A DNA stretch of 64,000 bases, taken from Bog-793 sp963803025 (GTDB taxonomy: Bacteria; Actinomycetota; Acidimicrobiia; Acidimicrobiales; Bog-793). The position numbers were made by a program, and so were the translations under genes. A model generated the notes under the pieces. The model saw only the letters and a program-made list of their open reading frames with translations. It made no database searches and was not told where the DNA came from. Positions 34,490-44,013 of the stretch are shown here, piece after piece. Position 1 is the first letter of the stretch, and each line of letters starts with the position of its first letter. The DNA is taken from assembly GCA_963803025.1 (NCBI GenBank), contig CAWDKZ010000017.1:124001-188000 (forward strand). The letters run 5' to 3'.

Positions 34490-35147
34490 TGCCACCGCGC
34501 CTCCCGGGGTGAGCGGCACGGCCCCGGCGGCGTGGGCTGTGGGACGCGTGTCCCCGGACGAGGCGCACCCGGAACCCGGATGGACGTGCGCCGCCGTGCC
34601 GGCCTTCCCCCCAGGCACTGCTCCGGCATGAGAAGTCCCGGGAGCAACCCGACGTCGCCCACCCGTCGTTCACCGCGCCGCGGCCGAGGACCGCCCCCGT
34701 GGGCGCCGCGTGCTCGCGTCCGGCACCCGGCGAGGGGATCGCCCCGCAGAACGGGACGACGGCGCGGACCCCGTCGGAGCGCTCGGCGACGGCGACGAGC
34801 GCACATCCCCGCCGAGAAAGGAGCCGACCGCGCCATCTCTTTGTCGCGGCGAACTGATCACGACGCTGTCGGCCGGGACCGGCGGGTCCCGCGCCGCCCG
34901 GCAGGGAGCCACGGCCACCTTTCGTTCGCCGACCGCTACCGGAACGGTCGTCACTCGAGCGCGCGGGAGATCCGGCGCGCCCGACGAGGCCGTCGCGGGC
35001 GAGCTGACTGCAGACGTCGCTCACGCGGGGAACGGATCCCCGGTGCTCCGAGACGACGAGGGCGCCACGCCGGTGCGCCTCGGGCGGAATCGCGAGATGG
35101 CCGGGCACCTCGCTTCCTCGGCCCGGGAACGCAATCAGTCCACCCAT
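34490..35147 (-). pseudogene. dienelactone hydrolase family pseudogene
   Basis: Remnants of a dienelactone hydrolase of about 220 residues survive in order but in different frames. The start MGGLIAFPGRGSEVPGHLAIP and SDVCSQLARDGL (35147 to about 34970) is followed by a poorly conserved stretch with VGSFLGG where the catalytic Cys motif should be. DGVRAVVPFCGAIPSP and NDGWATS (34778-34655) come next in the first frame, then HVHPGSGCASSGDTRP (about 34615-34514) in another. Several frame changes and loss of the nucleophile motif point to real decay rather than a sequencing slip. Evidence is my reading of family resemblance. Confidence 0.6.
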
Positions 35148-35215
35148 GATCACTCCCCGTCGCATGTCGAGCGGGCCTCACACTACCGACGACTGGGTGC
35201 GACCACCCCGGCTCT

Positions 35216-36622
35216 TCAGCCGATGATGCCGCCGCGGGTCATGGCGAGAACGTCGAGAGCCCGGTCCACTTCGTCCTCGCCGAGCAGGCCCATCTCGAGA
35301 ACGACGGAGCGGAGGTCCTTGTTCTCGGCGAGGGCGCGCCGCACGGCCTTCGCGGCGTTCTCATAGCCGATATAAGGGTTGAGGGCCGTTGCGATCGACG
35401 GCGAGGACAGCGCGTAGTCGCGGCACCGCGCGGCGTCCGCCTCGATCCCCGCCACACATTTGGTGGCGAGGGCGCGACTCGCCGATGCGACGAGACGAAT
35501 CGACTCAAGCAGGTTCCGCCCCATCACCGGCAGCATGATGTTCAACTCGAAGTTCCCCGACGCGCCGCCGAAGGCGACCGCGGCGTCGTTGCCGATCACC
35601 TGGGCGACGACCTGACACACCGCCTCGGGGACGACGGGGTTGACCTTGCCCGGCATGATCGAGGAGCCCGGCTGGAGGTCGGGAAGATGGATCTCACCGA
35701 GCCCGCAACGCGGACCCGACGACATCCATCTCAGATCGTTCGCGATCTTGAACAACGACACGGCGATCGTTCGCACGACGCCCGAGGCCTCGACGAGACC
35801 GTCCCGCGCCCCCTGAGCCTCGAAGTGGTCGCGCGCTTCGGTGACGGCGAGCCCGGTCGCGCGGCGCAGGCGCTCGATCACCTCGGCGGCGAAACCGGGT
35901 TTGGCGTTGAGTCCCGTCCCGACGGCTGTCCCCCCGAGGGGGAGCTCGCCGATCCGCCCCAGGCTCGACCCGAGACGGTCGATCCCGTGCTCGATCGCCG
36001 CCGCGTATCCGTCGAATTCCTGACCGAGAGTGACCGGCGTCGCGTCCATGAGGTGGGTGCGACCGGCCTTGACGATCTCGGCGAAATCCCGGGCCTTGCG
36101 ACGCAGCTCGACGGCGAGCTGTGCGAGCGAAGGCACGAGGTCGGTCTGGATCTCGCGGACACAGGCGAGATGGACCGCCGCCGGGAAGGTGTCGTTCGAG
36201 GACTGCGAGGCGTTCACCTCGTCGTTCGGGCTCACGGTCCGCCCCAGCCGTTCAGCGGCGAGATGGGCGAGCACCTCGTTCATGTTCATGTTCGTCGACG
36301 TGCCCGAGCCGGTCTGGAAGACGTCGACAGGGAACTGGTCGGCGTGGTGACCCGACGCGACCTCGTCGGCGGCCTCCCCGATCGCCTCCGCCACTGCGGC
36401 GTCGATCGTCCCGAGTTCGGCGTTCACCGCCGCGCACGTGCCCTTGATGATCGCGAGCGCCTGGAGGATCGAGCGCTCGACGACACCTCCCGAGATCGGG
36501 AAGTTCTCGACGGCCCGCTGCGTTTGCGCCCCCCAACGGGCGTCCGACGGCACGCGCACCTCGCCCATCGAATCGTGCTCGATCCGGAATCCGTCCGCCG
36601 GGACGGGCTTAACCTCGGCCAT
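35216..36622 (-). CDS. fumC: class II fumarate hydratase FumC
   Basis: FumC interconverts fumarate and malate in the citric acid cycle. The 468-residue product carries the superfamily signature GSSIMPGKVNP, TGSGTSTNMNMNEVLA and the catalytic region VNASQSSNDTFP. Class II enzymes need no Fe-S cluster. The ATG at 36622 follows AAAGGA by eight bases, which supports this start over one 33 bases upstream. Confidence 0.95.
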   Translation of the reverse strand: MAEVKPVPADGFRIEHDSMGEVRVPSDARWGAQTQRAVENFPISGGVVERSILQALAIIKGTCAAVNAELGTIDAAVAEAIGEAADEVASGHHADQFPVDVFQTGSGTSTNMNMNEVLAHLAAERLGRTVSPNDEVNASQSSNDTFPAAVHLACVREIQTDLVPSLAQLAVELRRKARDFAEIVKAGRTHLMDATPVTLGQEFDGYAAAIEHGIDRLGSSLGRIGELPLGGTAVGTGLNAKPGFAAEVIERLRRATGLAVTEARDHFEAQGARDGLVEASGVVRTIAVSLFKIANDLRWMSSGPRCGLGEIHLPDLQPGSSIMPGKVNPVVPEAVCQVVAQVIGNDAAVAFGGASGNFELNIMLPVMGRNLLESIRLVASASRALATKCVAGIEADAARCRDYALSSPSIATALNPYIGYENAAKAVRRALAENKDLRSVVLEMGLLGEDEVDRALDVLAMTRGGIIG

Positions 36623-36685
36623 GTCGTCGTCCTTTCTCTGCCGAACAGACGCCAACGCGCCCTTGACCGTATGGACAAGGCGGTC

Positions 36686-36949
36686 TCACCGTAGCGGGGC
36701 GTCGTCCGAAGCGACGGCGGTCGGTCCGTTGCGACCCACGTCGCGATAGCGACGCAGGGCGATCCCGGACCAAACGACCTCGACCACACCGAACGGCCAC
36801 GCGCCGGAAAGGAAACCGTAGGCGCTGGAGAGAAGACACCCGAGGGCGAACGCCAGAATGAACAACCTGTGTCGGCGCTCCAGGGCGTACATCGCCATCA
36901 TGAACGAGACCGCGCAGACTCCGTAGATCGTGACCGCCACCGTCCGCAT
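36686..36949 (-). CDS. small two- or three-helix membrane protein
   Basis: An 87-residue protein with hydrophobic helices at roughly 5-21, 29-46 and 50-63 (FILAFALGCLLSSAYGFLSG) and a charged C-terminal end. The ATG at 36949 is preceded by GGGGGG. No family is recognised. It lies upstream of fumC in the same direction, 63 bases away. Confidence 0.65.
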   Translation of the reverse strand: MRTVAVTIYGVCAVSFMMAMYALERRHRLFILAFALGCLLSSAYGFLSGAWPFGVVEVVWSGIALRRYRDVGRNGPTAVASDDAPLR

Positions 36950-37122
36950 CCCCCCAGTTCAGCAGCCGGTCGCTCGGTTCGTCGCCCGAGGGGAGCCGAG
37001 TGCTTCCCGCGGCCATCGGACACCAGCTCAGAGCGGATTTTCTTGCGCCGCACCGTGGGCCGCCGGTACGGTGGCTTCACAGTGCGCAACCTGGCGAGGG
37101 TTCCGTCGCGGGCGGTGAGCCA

Positions 37123-38268
37123 GTGATCCTCTCCCCCACGGGACGCAGCTCGGCCCGAGCGTCGCGCCGACGTTGGCGATCGTCCGTCGGCGTGGTCGTC
37201 TTGGTGACAGCCGGGGCTCTCTTGCCCAGCCTCGGCGCGCCGACGGCCGGTGCCACGCAGCCCGAGCCCATCTCGACGTTGCGGTCGAGAGCCGACGCCC
37301 TCGCGGCGAAGATCGCCACGATCCAGGTGAAGCTCCAGGTTCTCTCCGAGGAGTACGACCAGGCCTCGACGCGCGAAGCGCTTCTCAAGAGCGACATCCG
37401 CAAGGACGAACGGTCGATCGCGAACGCCCGCTTGACGGTCGGTGAGGACAAGCAAGCACTGCAGCGGCAGGCGATCGACGCCTACGTGAACGACAGCGCG
37501 AACTCGGGCGACTTCTCCGCGCTCACGGGGATGGAGAACGCGCTCCCGGCGCAGCAAACCTATCTCGAGGCCGTCGCCGGGAACCTCTCGACCGCGATGA
37601 GCTCCTTGCGTTTCTCCGAGCACGTCCTGGTCCAGAGCATGACACAACTCGGCCGCGACGAAGCCCAGTCGCACTCGACACTCGAAGCGGTCGGCGCGGC
37701 GCGCGCCCACGCGAACGAGCTCGACGCCGATCTCACCGCGGCCCTGCAGGGTGTCAACGGCTCGCTCGCAACCGCGGTTGCCCAGCAGCAAGAGCAGGAG
37801 GCGACCCAGGCCGCCGCACGGGCCGCGGCTGCCGCGGTCATCAAGCAAGCACAACAGCAGTCCGACGCGACAACGACGTCGAATCCCGCCGCGACGACGC
37901 CCGGGACATACGGGGACGGACCTGGCCTCGTCGCCGTCCGTGCGGCAGAGTCCCAGATCGGCGTGCCCTACTCCTGGGGCGGCGCGTCTCCCGGCTACGG
38001 CTTCGACTGCTCGGGACTCGCGATGTGGGCGTGGGGCCAAGCGGGCATGGGCCTCCCGCACAGTGCCGAGGACCAGTACTACTCCATCGAGCACATCCCG
38101 TTCTCGGAGCTGCAGCCCGGCGATCTCATCTTCTACGCAGCCGACGGCTACATCTACCACGTCGTCATCTACGTCGGAGACGGCAACGTGGTCCAGGCCG
38201 AGGAGACCGGCACGACCATCGCGATCACCCCGATCCCGCCCGGCGCCTACGCCGCGGGGCGCCCCTGA
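37123..38268 (+). CDS. secreted NlpC/P60 peptidoglycan hydrolase with coiled-coil domain
   Basis: NlpC/P60 enzymes cut the gamma-D-Glu to diaminopimelate bond of wall stem peptides. The 381-residue form from GTG at 37123 has a signal peptide (basic start, VGVVVLVTAGALLPSLGAP, cut after AGA), a helical coiled-coil domain (about 45-240), a Ser/Thr/Pro linker, and the hydrolase domain from about 265 with catalytic Cys in FDCSGLAMWAW (Cys296) and His346 in YIYHVVIYVGDG. The layout matches RipA-type division hydrolases. A start as far up as 37000 is possible. Confidence 0.9.
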   Translation: MILSPTGRSSARASRRRWRSSVGVVVLVTAGALLPSLGAPTAGATQPEPISTLRSRADALAAKIATIQVKLQVLSEEYDQASTREALLKSDIRKDERSIANARLTVGEDKQALQRQAIDAYVNDSANSGDFSALTGMENALPAQQTYLEAVAGNLSTAMSSLRFSEHVLVQSMTQLGRDEAQSHSTLEAVGAARAHANELDADLTAALQGVNGSLATAVAQQQEQEATQAAARAAAAAVIKQAQQQSDATTTSNPAATTPGTYGDGPGLVAVRAAESQIGVPYSWGGASPGYGFDCSGLAMWAWGQAGMGLPHSAEDQYYSIEHIPFSELQPGDLIFYAADGYIYHVVIYVGDGNVVQAEETGTTIAITPIPPGAYAAGRP

Positions 38269-38326
38269 CCACTCGTTCCGCTCGCGGCGCGCGAAGTCGC
38301 CGCGCGGCGCTCCTAGCCTGGTTGCC

Positions 38327-39277
38327 GTGCTCGCGGTCGTCGTCGGCAACGGCTCCATCGAGATCGCTGCACGCGCCGAGCCGACCCCGCGGGAGCGGGA
38401 GCTCTTGGTGCGCGTCGCGGCGGCGGGCCTGAACGCGGCAGACCTCCTGCAACGCGCGGGGCTCTACCCGCCGCCGCACGGCGTGGACCCCTCGATACCC
38501 GGCCTCGAGATCGCCGGCGTCGTCGTGGCGACGGGCCCGGAAGCGACGGCGTTCGCCCGCGGCGACCCGGTCATGGGACTCGTCGGGGGCGCCGGTCAGG
38601 CGGAGCTGGCGCTCGTCGACGAGCGCAACGCGCTGCGCGTGCCCGCCGGCGTCTCCTGGGCTGAGGCGGGCGGGTTCGCCGAAGCCTTCTGCACCGCGCA
38701 CGACGCCTTGTTCTCACAGGGCGCGCTCGTCGCCGGCGAACGGGTCCTCGTCACCGGCGCAGCCGGCGGCGTGGGTCTCGCCACGGTCCAGCTCGCCGCG
38801 GCCGTTGGCGCCGAGGTCACCGCCGCGGTCCGAGACGCGCGTCGCCGTGCCGCCGTCGCGGCGTTCGGCGCACGGGTCGTCCCGCCCGACGAGGCCTGGG
38901 ACGCCGCCCCGTACGACCTCGTCGTCGAGCTCGTCGGGGCACCGAACCTCGTCGCGGATCTCGCCGCGCTCGCCCACGGCGGCAGGATCGTCGTCATCGG
39001 CGTCGGAGCAGGTGCCCGGACCGAGATCGACCTGTTCGCTCTCATGGCCCGACGGGCGCGCCTGATGGGATCGACCTTGCGCGCCCGTTCGATCGAGGAG
39101 AAGGCCGCCGTCGTGCACGGCGTCGCCAAGGACGTCATCCCCCTGCTCGCCGCGCGCCGCGTCGTCGTACCCATCGACGCGACCTACCCCTTGGACCGGG
39201 CTGCAGACGCCTACGAGCGCTTCTCGACCCCGGGCAAACTCGGCAAGATCGTCCTCGTCTTCGGCGGAACCGGGTAG
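38327..39277 (+). CDS. zinc-free quinone oxidoreductase (MDR family, PIG3-like)
   Basis: A 316-residue NADPH-dependent reductase. GroES-like domain first (NAADLLQRAGLYPPPHGVDP), then the Rossmann domain with VLVTGAAGGVGLATVQLAA. Zinc-site cysteines are absent, as expected of quinone oxidoreductases. The GTG at 38327 begins directly before the first strand. It follows the NlpC/P60 gene by 58 bases on the same strand; the link is probably only positional. Confidence 0.85.
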   Translation: MLAVVVGNGSIEIAARAEPTPRERELLVRVAAAGLNAADLLQRAGLYPPPHGVDPSIPGLEIAGVVVATGPEATAFARGDPVMGLVGGAGQAELALVDERNALRVPAGVSWAEAGGFAEAFCTAHDALFSQGALVAGERVLVTGAAGGVGLATVQLAAAVGAEVTAAVRDARRRAAVAAFGARVVPPDEAWDAAPYDLVVELVGAPNLVADLAALAHGGRIVVIGVGAGARTEIDLFALMARRARLMGSTLRARSIEEKAAVVHGVAKDVIPLLAARRVVVPIDATYPLDRAADAYERFSTPGKLGKIVLVFGGTG

Positions 39278-39340
39278 CCGCGCGGGAGGACGCACCCGGC
39301 GCCTCGATCGGCGGGTCCGCGAGAGCGGGGACGGGTGGCC

Positions 39341-39910
39341 TCACTCCGGCGAGAACGCCGCCGCGCCGCGCGCCCCCTCGGCCAGGCGCAGAACCGGCAC
39401 GAGCCACGGCGCGCTCTTCGCGGGTGGCGCCGAGAGGACGTCGGCCGCCACGGCCCAGCGCAGGCGGGCGATCTCGGTCGGATCGGGAGCGGGATCGCCC
39501 TCCACCTCGCCGACGAGGACGTGGTCGAACTCGTGCTCGACCAGGCCCGAGACCGGGCACACGGCACGGTAGATGAGCGTGCCGACGTCTCGGAGCTGGC
39601 AGTCCAGGCCGAGCTCCTCGCGCACCCGTCGCTCGGCCGACTCCACGACGTCCTCGCCGGGTTGCGGGTGGCTGCAGCACGAGTTCCCCCAGGTGAGCGG
39701 GAAGTGGTACTTCGCCCCGGCACGTTGCTGGAGCAGGACGAGCCCGTCGGACCGGTAGAGAACGGCAGAGAAGGCGAGATGGAGACGGCCCGGTGGCTCG
39801 TGGGCCACCAGTTTGGCCGCCACGCCCGTCGGCACCCCCGCCTCGTCGACGAGCACGACCATGTTGCGCTCGCCGACAGCCTGCGATCCCGCCGATCGTC
39901 CATGCTCCAC
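39341..39910 (-). CDS. idi: isopentenyl-diphosphate delta-isomerase, type 1
   Basis: Type 1 IDI interconverts IPP and DMAPP through a NUDIX fold. The GTG at 39910 follows AGGAG by seven bases, so a 189-residue protein is preferred over one starting at the ATG at 39862. The catalytic Cys is in WGNSCCSHPQPGE (74-86) and the catalytic Glu in EHEFDHVLVG; the metal-binding NUDIX helix contains ERRVREELGL. Other isoprenoid genes are not in the window. Confidence 0.92.
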   Translation of the reverse strand: MEHGRSAGSQAVGERNMVVLVDEAGVPTGVAAKLVAHEPPGRLHLAFSAVLYRSDGLVLLQQRAGAKYHFPLTWGNSCCSHPQPGEDVVESAERRVREELGLDCQLRDVGTLIYRAVCPVSGLVEHEFDHVLVGEVEGDPAPDPTEIARLRWAVAADVLSAPPAKSAPWLVPVLRLAEGARGAAAFSPE

Positions 39911-40066
39911 GTCTGCGCTCCTGCCGACCGGCACGAAGGCGCGCGGGGCGACCTTGCCGGGCGGATCCGCGCGCATGCTATGACGGACATCGGAAGACCG
40001 GGGAGCGCGCAGATCCCCCGCGGGCCTGCGCATCAACCGGTAGGCGACAAGCGATTGGGACGATTC

Positions 40067-41025
40067 ATGGAGTACCGGCGGCTCGGAAGGTCGGGACTGC
40101 AGTTGAGTGTGCTCTCGCTCGGCTCGTGGGTGACCTTCGGCCCACAGCTCGACGTCGGGCTCGCCAAGTCGTGCCTCGAGGCGGCACGGGCGGGTGGCGT
40201 GAACTTCTTCGACAACGCCGAACAGTACGGCGGCGGCGAATCGGAGCGGATCATGGGCCGGGCACTCGCCGAGCTCGGCTGGCCGAGGCACAGCTACGTC
40301 GTGTCGACGAAGTTGTTCTGGGGCATTTACGAGGATGTGAACACGCGCAACACGCTCAACCGCAAGTACCTGCTGCAGGGGATCGACGGCTCGCTCGAGC
40401 GACTCGGTCTCGACTTCGTCGACCTGCTCCTGTGCCACCGCGCCGACCCGCACACGCCGATCGAGGAGACCGTCTGGACGATGCACGACATCGTGAGCTC
40501 CGGCAAGGCCACCTACTGGGGTACGTCGGAGTGGCCCCCTGACGACCTGCGGGCGGCATTCGAGATCGCCGAGCGTCACCACCTGCGCAAGCCGGTCGCG
40601 GAACAGCCGCAGTACAACCTGCTGAAACGCCGCCGTGTCGAGGTCGAGTACGCCCGCCTCTACGAGGATCACGGGCTCGGTCTCACGACCTACAGCCCCC
40701 TCGCGTGGGGCGTCCTCACCGGCAAGTACCTCGACGGCGTGCCCGCAGGGTCGCGCGCGACCGTCCCGGGATTCGAGTGGCTGCGCGAGATGGTGACCGC
40801 GCCGGAGGCGAACGCGCGCGTCCCGCGCTCTTGGAGGTGGCCGACGAGCTCGGCTGCACCCCCGCTCAGCTCGCGATCGCCTGGTGCGTGGCGAACCCGC
40901 ACGTCTCGACGGTGATCACCGGCGCGAGCCGCGTCGCGCAGATCGAGGAGAACCTGCGGGCGCTCGAGGTGCTGCCGCTCCTCACCCCCGAGGTGATGGC
41001 GCGGCTCGACCGCGCGTACCCCTGA
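40067..41025 (+). pseudogene. aldo/keto reductase, frameshifted
   Basis: Resembles potassium-channel beta-subunit type aldo/keto reductases. The tetrad is present: Asp49, Tyr54 (FFDNAEQYGG), Lys82 (STKLFWG) and His124 (LLCHRADP). Around 40820-40826 the frame breaks; the C-terminal part (LLEVADELGCTPAQLAIAW, VSTVITGASRVAQIEENL) continues in another frame to the TGA at 41025. The total of 959 bases is one short of a multiple of three. Restoring one base gives about 319 residues, the usual length. All motifs look selected, so a sequence error is likely. Confidence 0.85.
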
Positions 41026-41125
41026 CGGGGCGACGGCCGCGCGGGCAGCAGGAGCCCGGCCACGGGGCGCCCCGCGACGGGCCGGTCCGGGCTGCCCGTC
41101 ACCGGCCCGCGAGGCGCGGCCACCC

Positions 41126-41238
41126 GGTTCACACGGAGTTCATATCTCCGACACTGCCGTGAAACGACCCTCTGGCACCCTGAGCACGTCAGACGCGGAT
41201 CGGTCCTACGTCGGAGGCGAGCGCGGCGCGTGTGAACC
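41126..41238. promoter_or_regulatory. paired inverted repeat upstream of bioY
   Basis: GGTTCACAC at 41126-41134 and its exact reverse complement GTGTGAACC at 41230-41238 bracket about 95 bases. The left arm runs into a small hairpin CGGAG-N7-CTCCG (41134-41150). These lie in the 388-base gap between the aldo/keto reductase and bioY, which otherwise shows no gene. A biotin-responsive operator is possible but the motif does not match a site I can name. Confidence 0.35.
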
Positions 41239-41413
41239 TCCGGCGCGGGGCTGTGGCGACAGGGCATGCGCCCAAGGGAGCGGCTCGTGAGCTCCCCGGC
41301 TGCGCAGATTTGTTTCGACGCTGGCAAGCCGACCCCGTCACCGAGGCGGTCTGAGAAACGGCGGCGCGGCGATGAGCGTCCCCGCCGCGGAGTCGCTCGA
41401 TAAGGTACGCGCC

Positions 41414-42025
41414 ATGTCGGCACCCGCCGCAACGCTGCCTCGCCCGCGCCCGGCGGTCCTCGCGGACCTGATCCCCAAGGTGCGGGCCCGTGACGCCGCA
41501 GTCGTCGCGGGGGCCGCCTGTTTCGTCGGCCTGCTCGCGCAGGTCTCGCTCCCGCTTTCGTGGACCCCGGTGCCGATCACGGGCCAGACGCTCGGCGTCA
41601 TCCTCGCCGGCAGCGCCCTCGGCGCCCGCCGCGCCGGGGCCGCCCTTGCGCTCTACGCCGCCGCCGGGCTCGCCGGCGTGCCGTGGTTCGCCGGCCACAG
41701 TTCGGGCTGGCCCGGGGGTCTTGCCGGCTACGTCGTCGGGTTCTGCGTCGCCGCCGTCGTCTGCGGCTGGCTCGCCGAACGGCGGGCCGACCGCCGGATC
41801 GCGAGCGCTCTTCCGGCGATGCTGCTCGGCGACGCGATCATCTTCGCCGTCGGCGTGCCGTGGCTCGCCGCCGCCTACCACTTCAGCACGTCCGAGGCGA
41901 TCGCCAAGGGCCTGACGCCTTTCCTCATCGGCGAGGCGATCAAGATCGCACTGGCGGCGGCTCTCCTTCCCGCGGCATGGAAGGTCTTCGACACGGCCCA
42001 CGGGCCGGACGCGCCCTCGTCCTGA
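41414..42025 (+). CDS. bioY: biotin transporter substrate-binding component BioY
   Basis: BioY is the membrane S component of ECF-type biotin uptake. The 203-residue protein has about six hydrophobic helices and the family pattern PLSWTPVPITGQTLGVIL, AGLAGVPWF and GYVVGFCVAA. The ATG at 41414 follows AAGG with eight bases between; a GTG/ATG start at 41372 would add 14 residues. No bioM/bioN genes are adjacent, so it may work alone or share an energy-coupling module. Confidence 0.92.
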   Translation: MSAPAATLPRPRPAVLADLIPKVRARDAAVVAGAACFVGLLAQVSLPLSWTPVPITGQTLGVILAGSALGARRAGAALALYAAAGLAGVPWFAGHSSGWPGGLAGYVVGFCVAAVVCGWLAERRADRRIASALPAMLLGDAIIFAVGVPWLAAAYHFSTSEAIAKGLTPFLIGEAIKIALAAALLPAAWKVFDTAHGPDAPSS

Positions 42026-42055
42026 CCGGTCGCCCACGCCGCCCGGCGCCGGCCG

Positions 42056-43006
42056 TCAATCGGTCCTGGAGAACTCCCGCACGGCGACCGTCAGCATGAG
42101 CGCCGCGAACACGGCGGTCAGCGCGAGCTCGACGCCGACCGGCAGATGCCAGGAGCCCCAGGTCATCGTCGCTCCGAACAATCGGGCGACGACCGGGTTC
42201 GTCGTCACGTGCGCGAAGACGGCCCGCCGCATCGGGTCGACCATGTAGGCGAGCGGATCGAGCCTCGTCAGCACCGAGAGCCACGTCGGCAGCCCGTGCA
42301 GGGGGAAGAGCGCCCCCGAGAGGAAGAAGAGCGGCAACACGACGAACTGCAGCACGACCTGGAACGACTCCACCTGGGCGATGCGCGAGGCGAGCGCCGT
42401 ACCGAGCGCGGTGATCGCCACCGCGGCGAGGAGCATCTCACCGACGAGGGTGAAGATGAGGCCGGCCGAGTAGGGCACGCCGACGAGCCCGGCGAACGCC
42501 AGCATGATGAGCGCCTGCAGCGTGGCGACCGTCGCGCCCCCGGCGCACTTGCCGGCGATGAGCGCCCCGCGCCGCACCGGCGCGACGAGCATTTCACGCA
42601 AGAAACCGAATTCCCGGTCCCAGACGATCGACACCGCCGAGAACGTCGCGGTGAAAAGCACGGTCATCGCGACCACCCCGGGGAACATGAACGTCCTGAA
42701 GTTCGCCCCGCTGGTGTTCGCGCCGTGCGAGATGAGCGAAGAGAGCCCGGTTCCGAGCACGAAGAGGAACAGGATCGGCTGGGCGAGCGACGTCAGGATC
42801 CGCAGGCGGTTGCGAGAGAAGCGGATCAGCTCACGCCGCCAGACGACCTCCGCACCCCTCACGTCGTCGCGCCAACCGCCACGCGTCACCCGGACCGCCG
42901 CCGGCGCGGCGTGCGGGAGCGACGGCGCCGTCGCCACGGCGCCGGGCGCGCCCGGGGATGAAGCCCGCGCCATACCCGCGCCCGCGTCCTCGCTCCCGCC
43001 GGTCAT
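42056..43006 (-). CDS. ABC-2 type exporter permease (DrrB-like)
   Basis: A 316-residue permease with six hydrophobic helices after a 50-residue Ala/Gly/Pro-rich N terminus. The conserved ABC-2 part includes FMFPGVVAMTVLFTATFSA, REFGFLREMLVAPVRR and the C-terminal LSGALFPLHGLPTWL. Its ATG overlaps the stop of the ATPase gene as ATGA, so the two form one transporter unit. Substrate unknown; drug or lipid-like compounds are typical for the family. Confidence 0.9.
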   Translation of the reverse strand: MTGGSEDAGAGMARASSPGAPGAVATAPSLPHAAPAAVRVTRGGWRDDVRGAEVVWRRELIRFSRNRLRILTSLAQPILFLFVLGTGLSSLISHGANTSGANFRTFMFPGVVAMTVLFTATFSAVSIVWDREFGFLREMLVAPVRRGALIAGKCAGGATVATLQALIMLAFAGLVGVPYSAGLIFTLVGEMLLAAVAITALGTALASRIAQVESFQVVLQFVVLPLFFLSGALFPLHGLPTWLSVLTRLDPLAYMVDPMRRAVFAHVTTNPVVARLFGATMTWGSWHLPVGVELALTAVFAALMLTVAVREFSRTD

Positions 43007-44013
43007 CTCCGCCTCGCCCGGGCGCGCCGCCAGCTCGAGGCGGCGTTGCGATCGGCGACCGACGCCTCCGCATCCCGGATCGTGCGGCCGGTGTGTGCCA
43101 TGAAGACGTCGTCGAGCGTCGGCCTGGCGATGCTCACCGAGGAGATGCCGACTCCGAGCTCGGCGAACAGACGAGGAACGAACTGCTCACCACCCGGGAC
43201 GTGGAACGTCACCGCGCCTTCGCTCATCGTCGCCGTGAGCTCGAAGCGGTCGGCGAGGGTCGCGATCGCCGCTGGGTCGTCGTCGGTGTGGAGCTCGATC
43301 CGGTCCTGACCGACTTGGGCCTTCAGGGCCTCGGGCGTGCCGCTGGCGACGATCTCGCCCTCGTCGATGATGGCGATCCGGTCGCAGTTCTCGGCCTCGT
43401 CCATGTAGTGGGTCGTGAGGAACATCGTGATCTGCTCCCGACGGCGCAGGTCGTTGATGTAGCTCCAGATGTGCGCCCTGGTCTGCGGGTCCAGGCCGAT
43501 GGTCGGCTCGTCGAGGAAGAGCACCCGCGGCGAGTGGATGAGGCCGCGGGCGATCTCGAGGCGCCTTTTCATGCCGCCGGAGAACGTGCGGACCAATCCG
43601 TCGCGCCGGTCCCACAGGCCGACCATGCTGAGCACGTCCTGGATCCGTCCGGCAGCCTCGGCGTGGGGCACGCCATAGAGCTCGGCGTGGAACCGGAGGT
43701 TCTCCCCCGCGGTGAGGTAGTCGTCAAGCGTCGTGTCCTGGAAGACGAGGCCGATCCGTCGACGGACCTCGGCCGGAGCGGTCGCCACGTCGTACCCCGC
43801 CACCTGGGCGAGCCCCGAGGTCGGATGGAGCAGCGTGCAGAGCATCGAGATCGTCGTCGACTTGCCGGCCCCGTTCGGTCCGAGGAAACCGAACGTCTCC
43901 CCCGCGCCGACCTCGAAGCTCACGCCACGGACCGCCTCGAGGTCGCCGAATCGACGCGTCAGTCCGACGACCTCGATCGAGTTTCCGTTCGGGGTGGCGA
44001 ATACATCGGTCAC
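43003..44013 (-). CDS. ABC exporter ATP-binding protein (DrrA-like)
   Basis: A 336-residue ATPase. Walker A GPNGAGKST (45-53), signature TFSGGMKRRLEIARGL, Walker B VLFLDEPTIGLDP and the DrrA-like C-terminal domain of about 100 residues, ending in a basic Arg tail. GTG at 44013 is preferred; frames upstream of it show no homology. It pairs with the overlapping permease gene. Confidence 0.92.
   Translation of the reverse strand: MTDVFATPNGNSIEVVGLTRRFGDLEAVRGVSFEVGAGETFGFLGPNGAGKSTTISMLCTLLHPTSGLAQVAGYDVATAPAEVRRRIGLVFQDTTLDDYLTAGENLRFHAELYGVPHAEAAGRIQDVLSMVGLWDRRDGLVRTFSGGMKRRLEIARGLIHSPRVLFLDEPTIGLDPQTRAHIWSYINDLRRREQITMFLTTHYMDEAENCDRIAIIDEGEIVASGTPEALKAQVGQDRIELHTDDDPAAIATLADRFELTATMSEGAVTFHVPGGEQFVPRLFAELGVGISSVSIARPTLDDVFMAHTGRTIRDAEASVADRNAASSWRRARARRR

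Noticed and set aside
36950..37122. A possible c-di-AMP (ydaO-type) riboswitch before the NlpC/P60 gene
   Set aside because: Such elements often precede wall hydrolases, but I could not match the conserved core sequences or pair the helices; a covariance search is needed.
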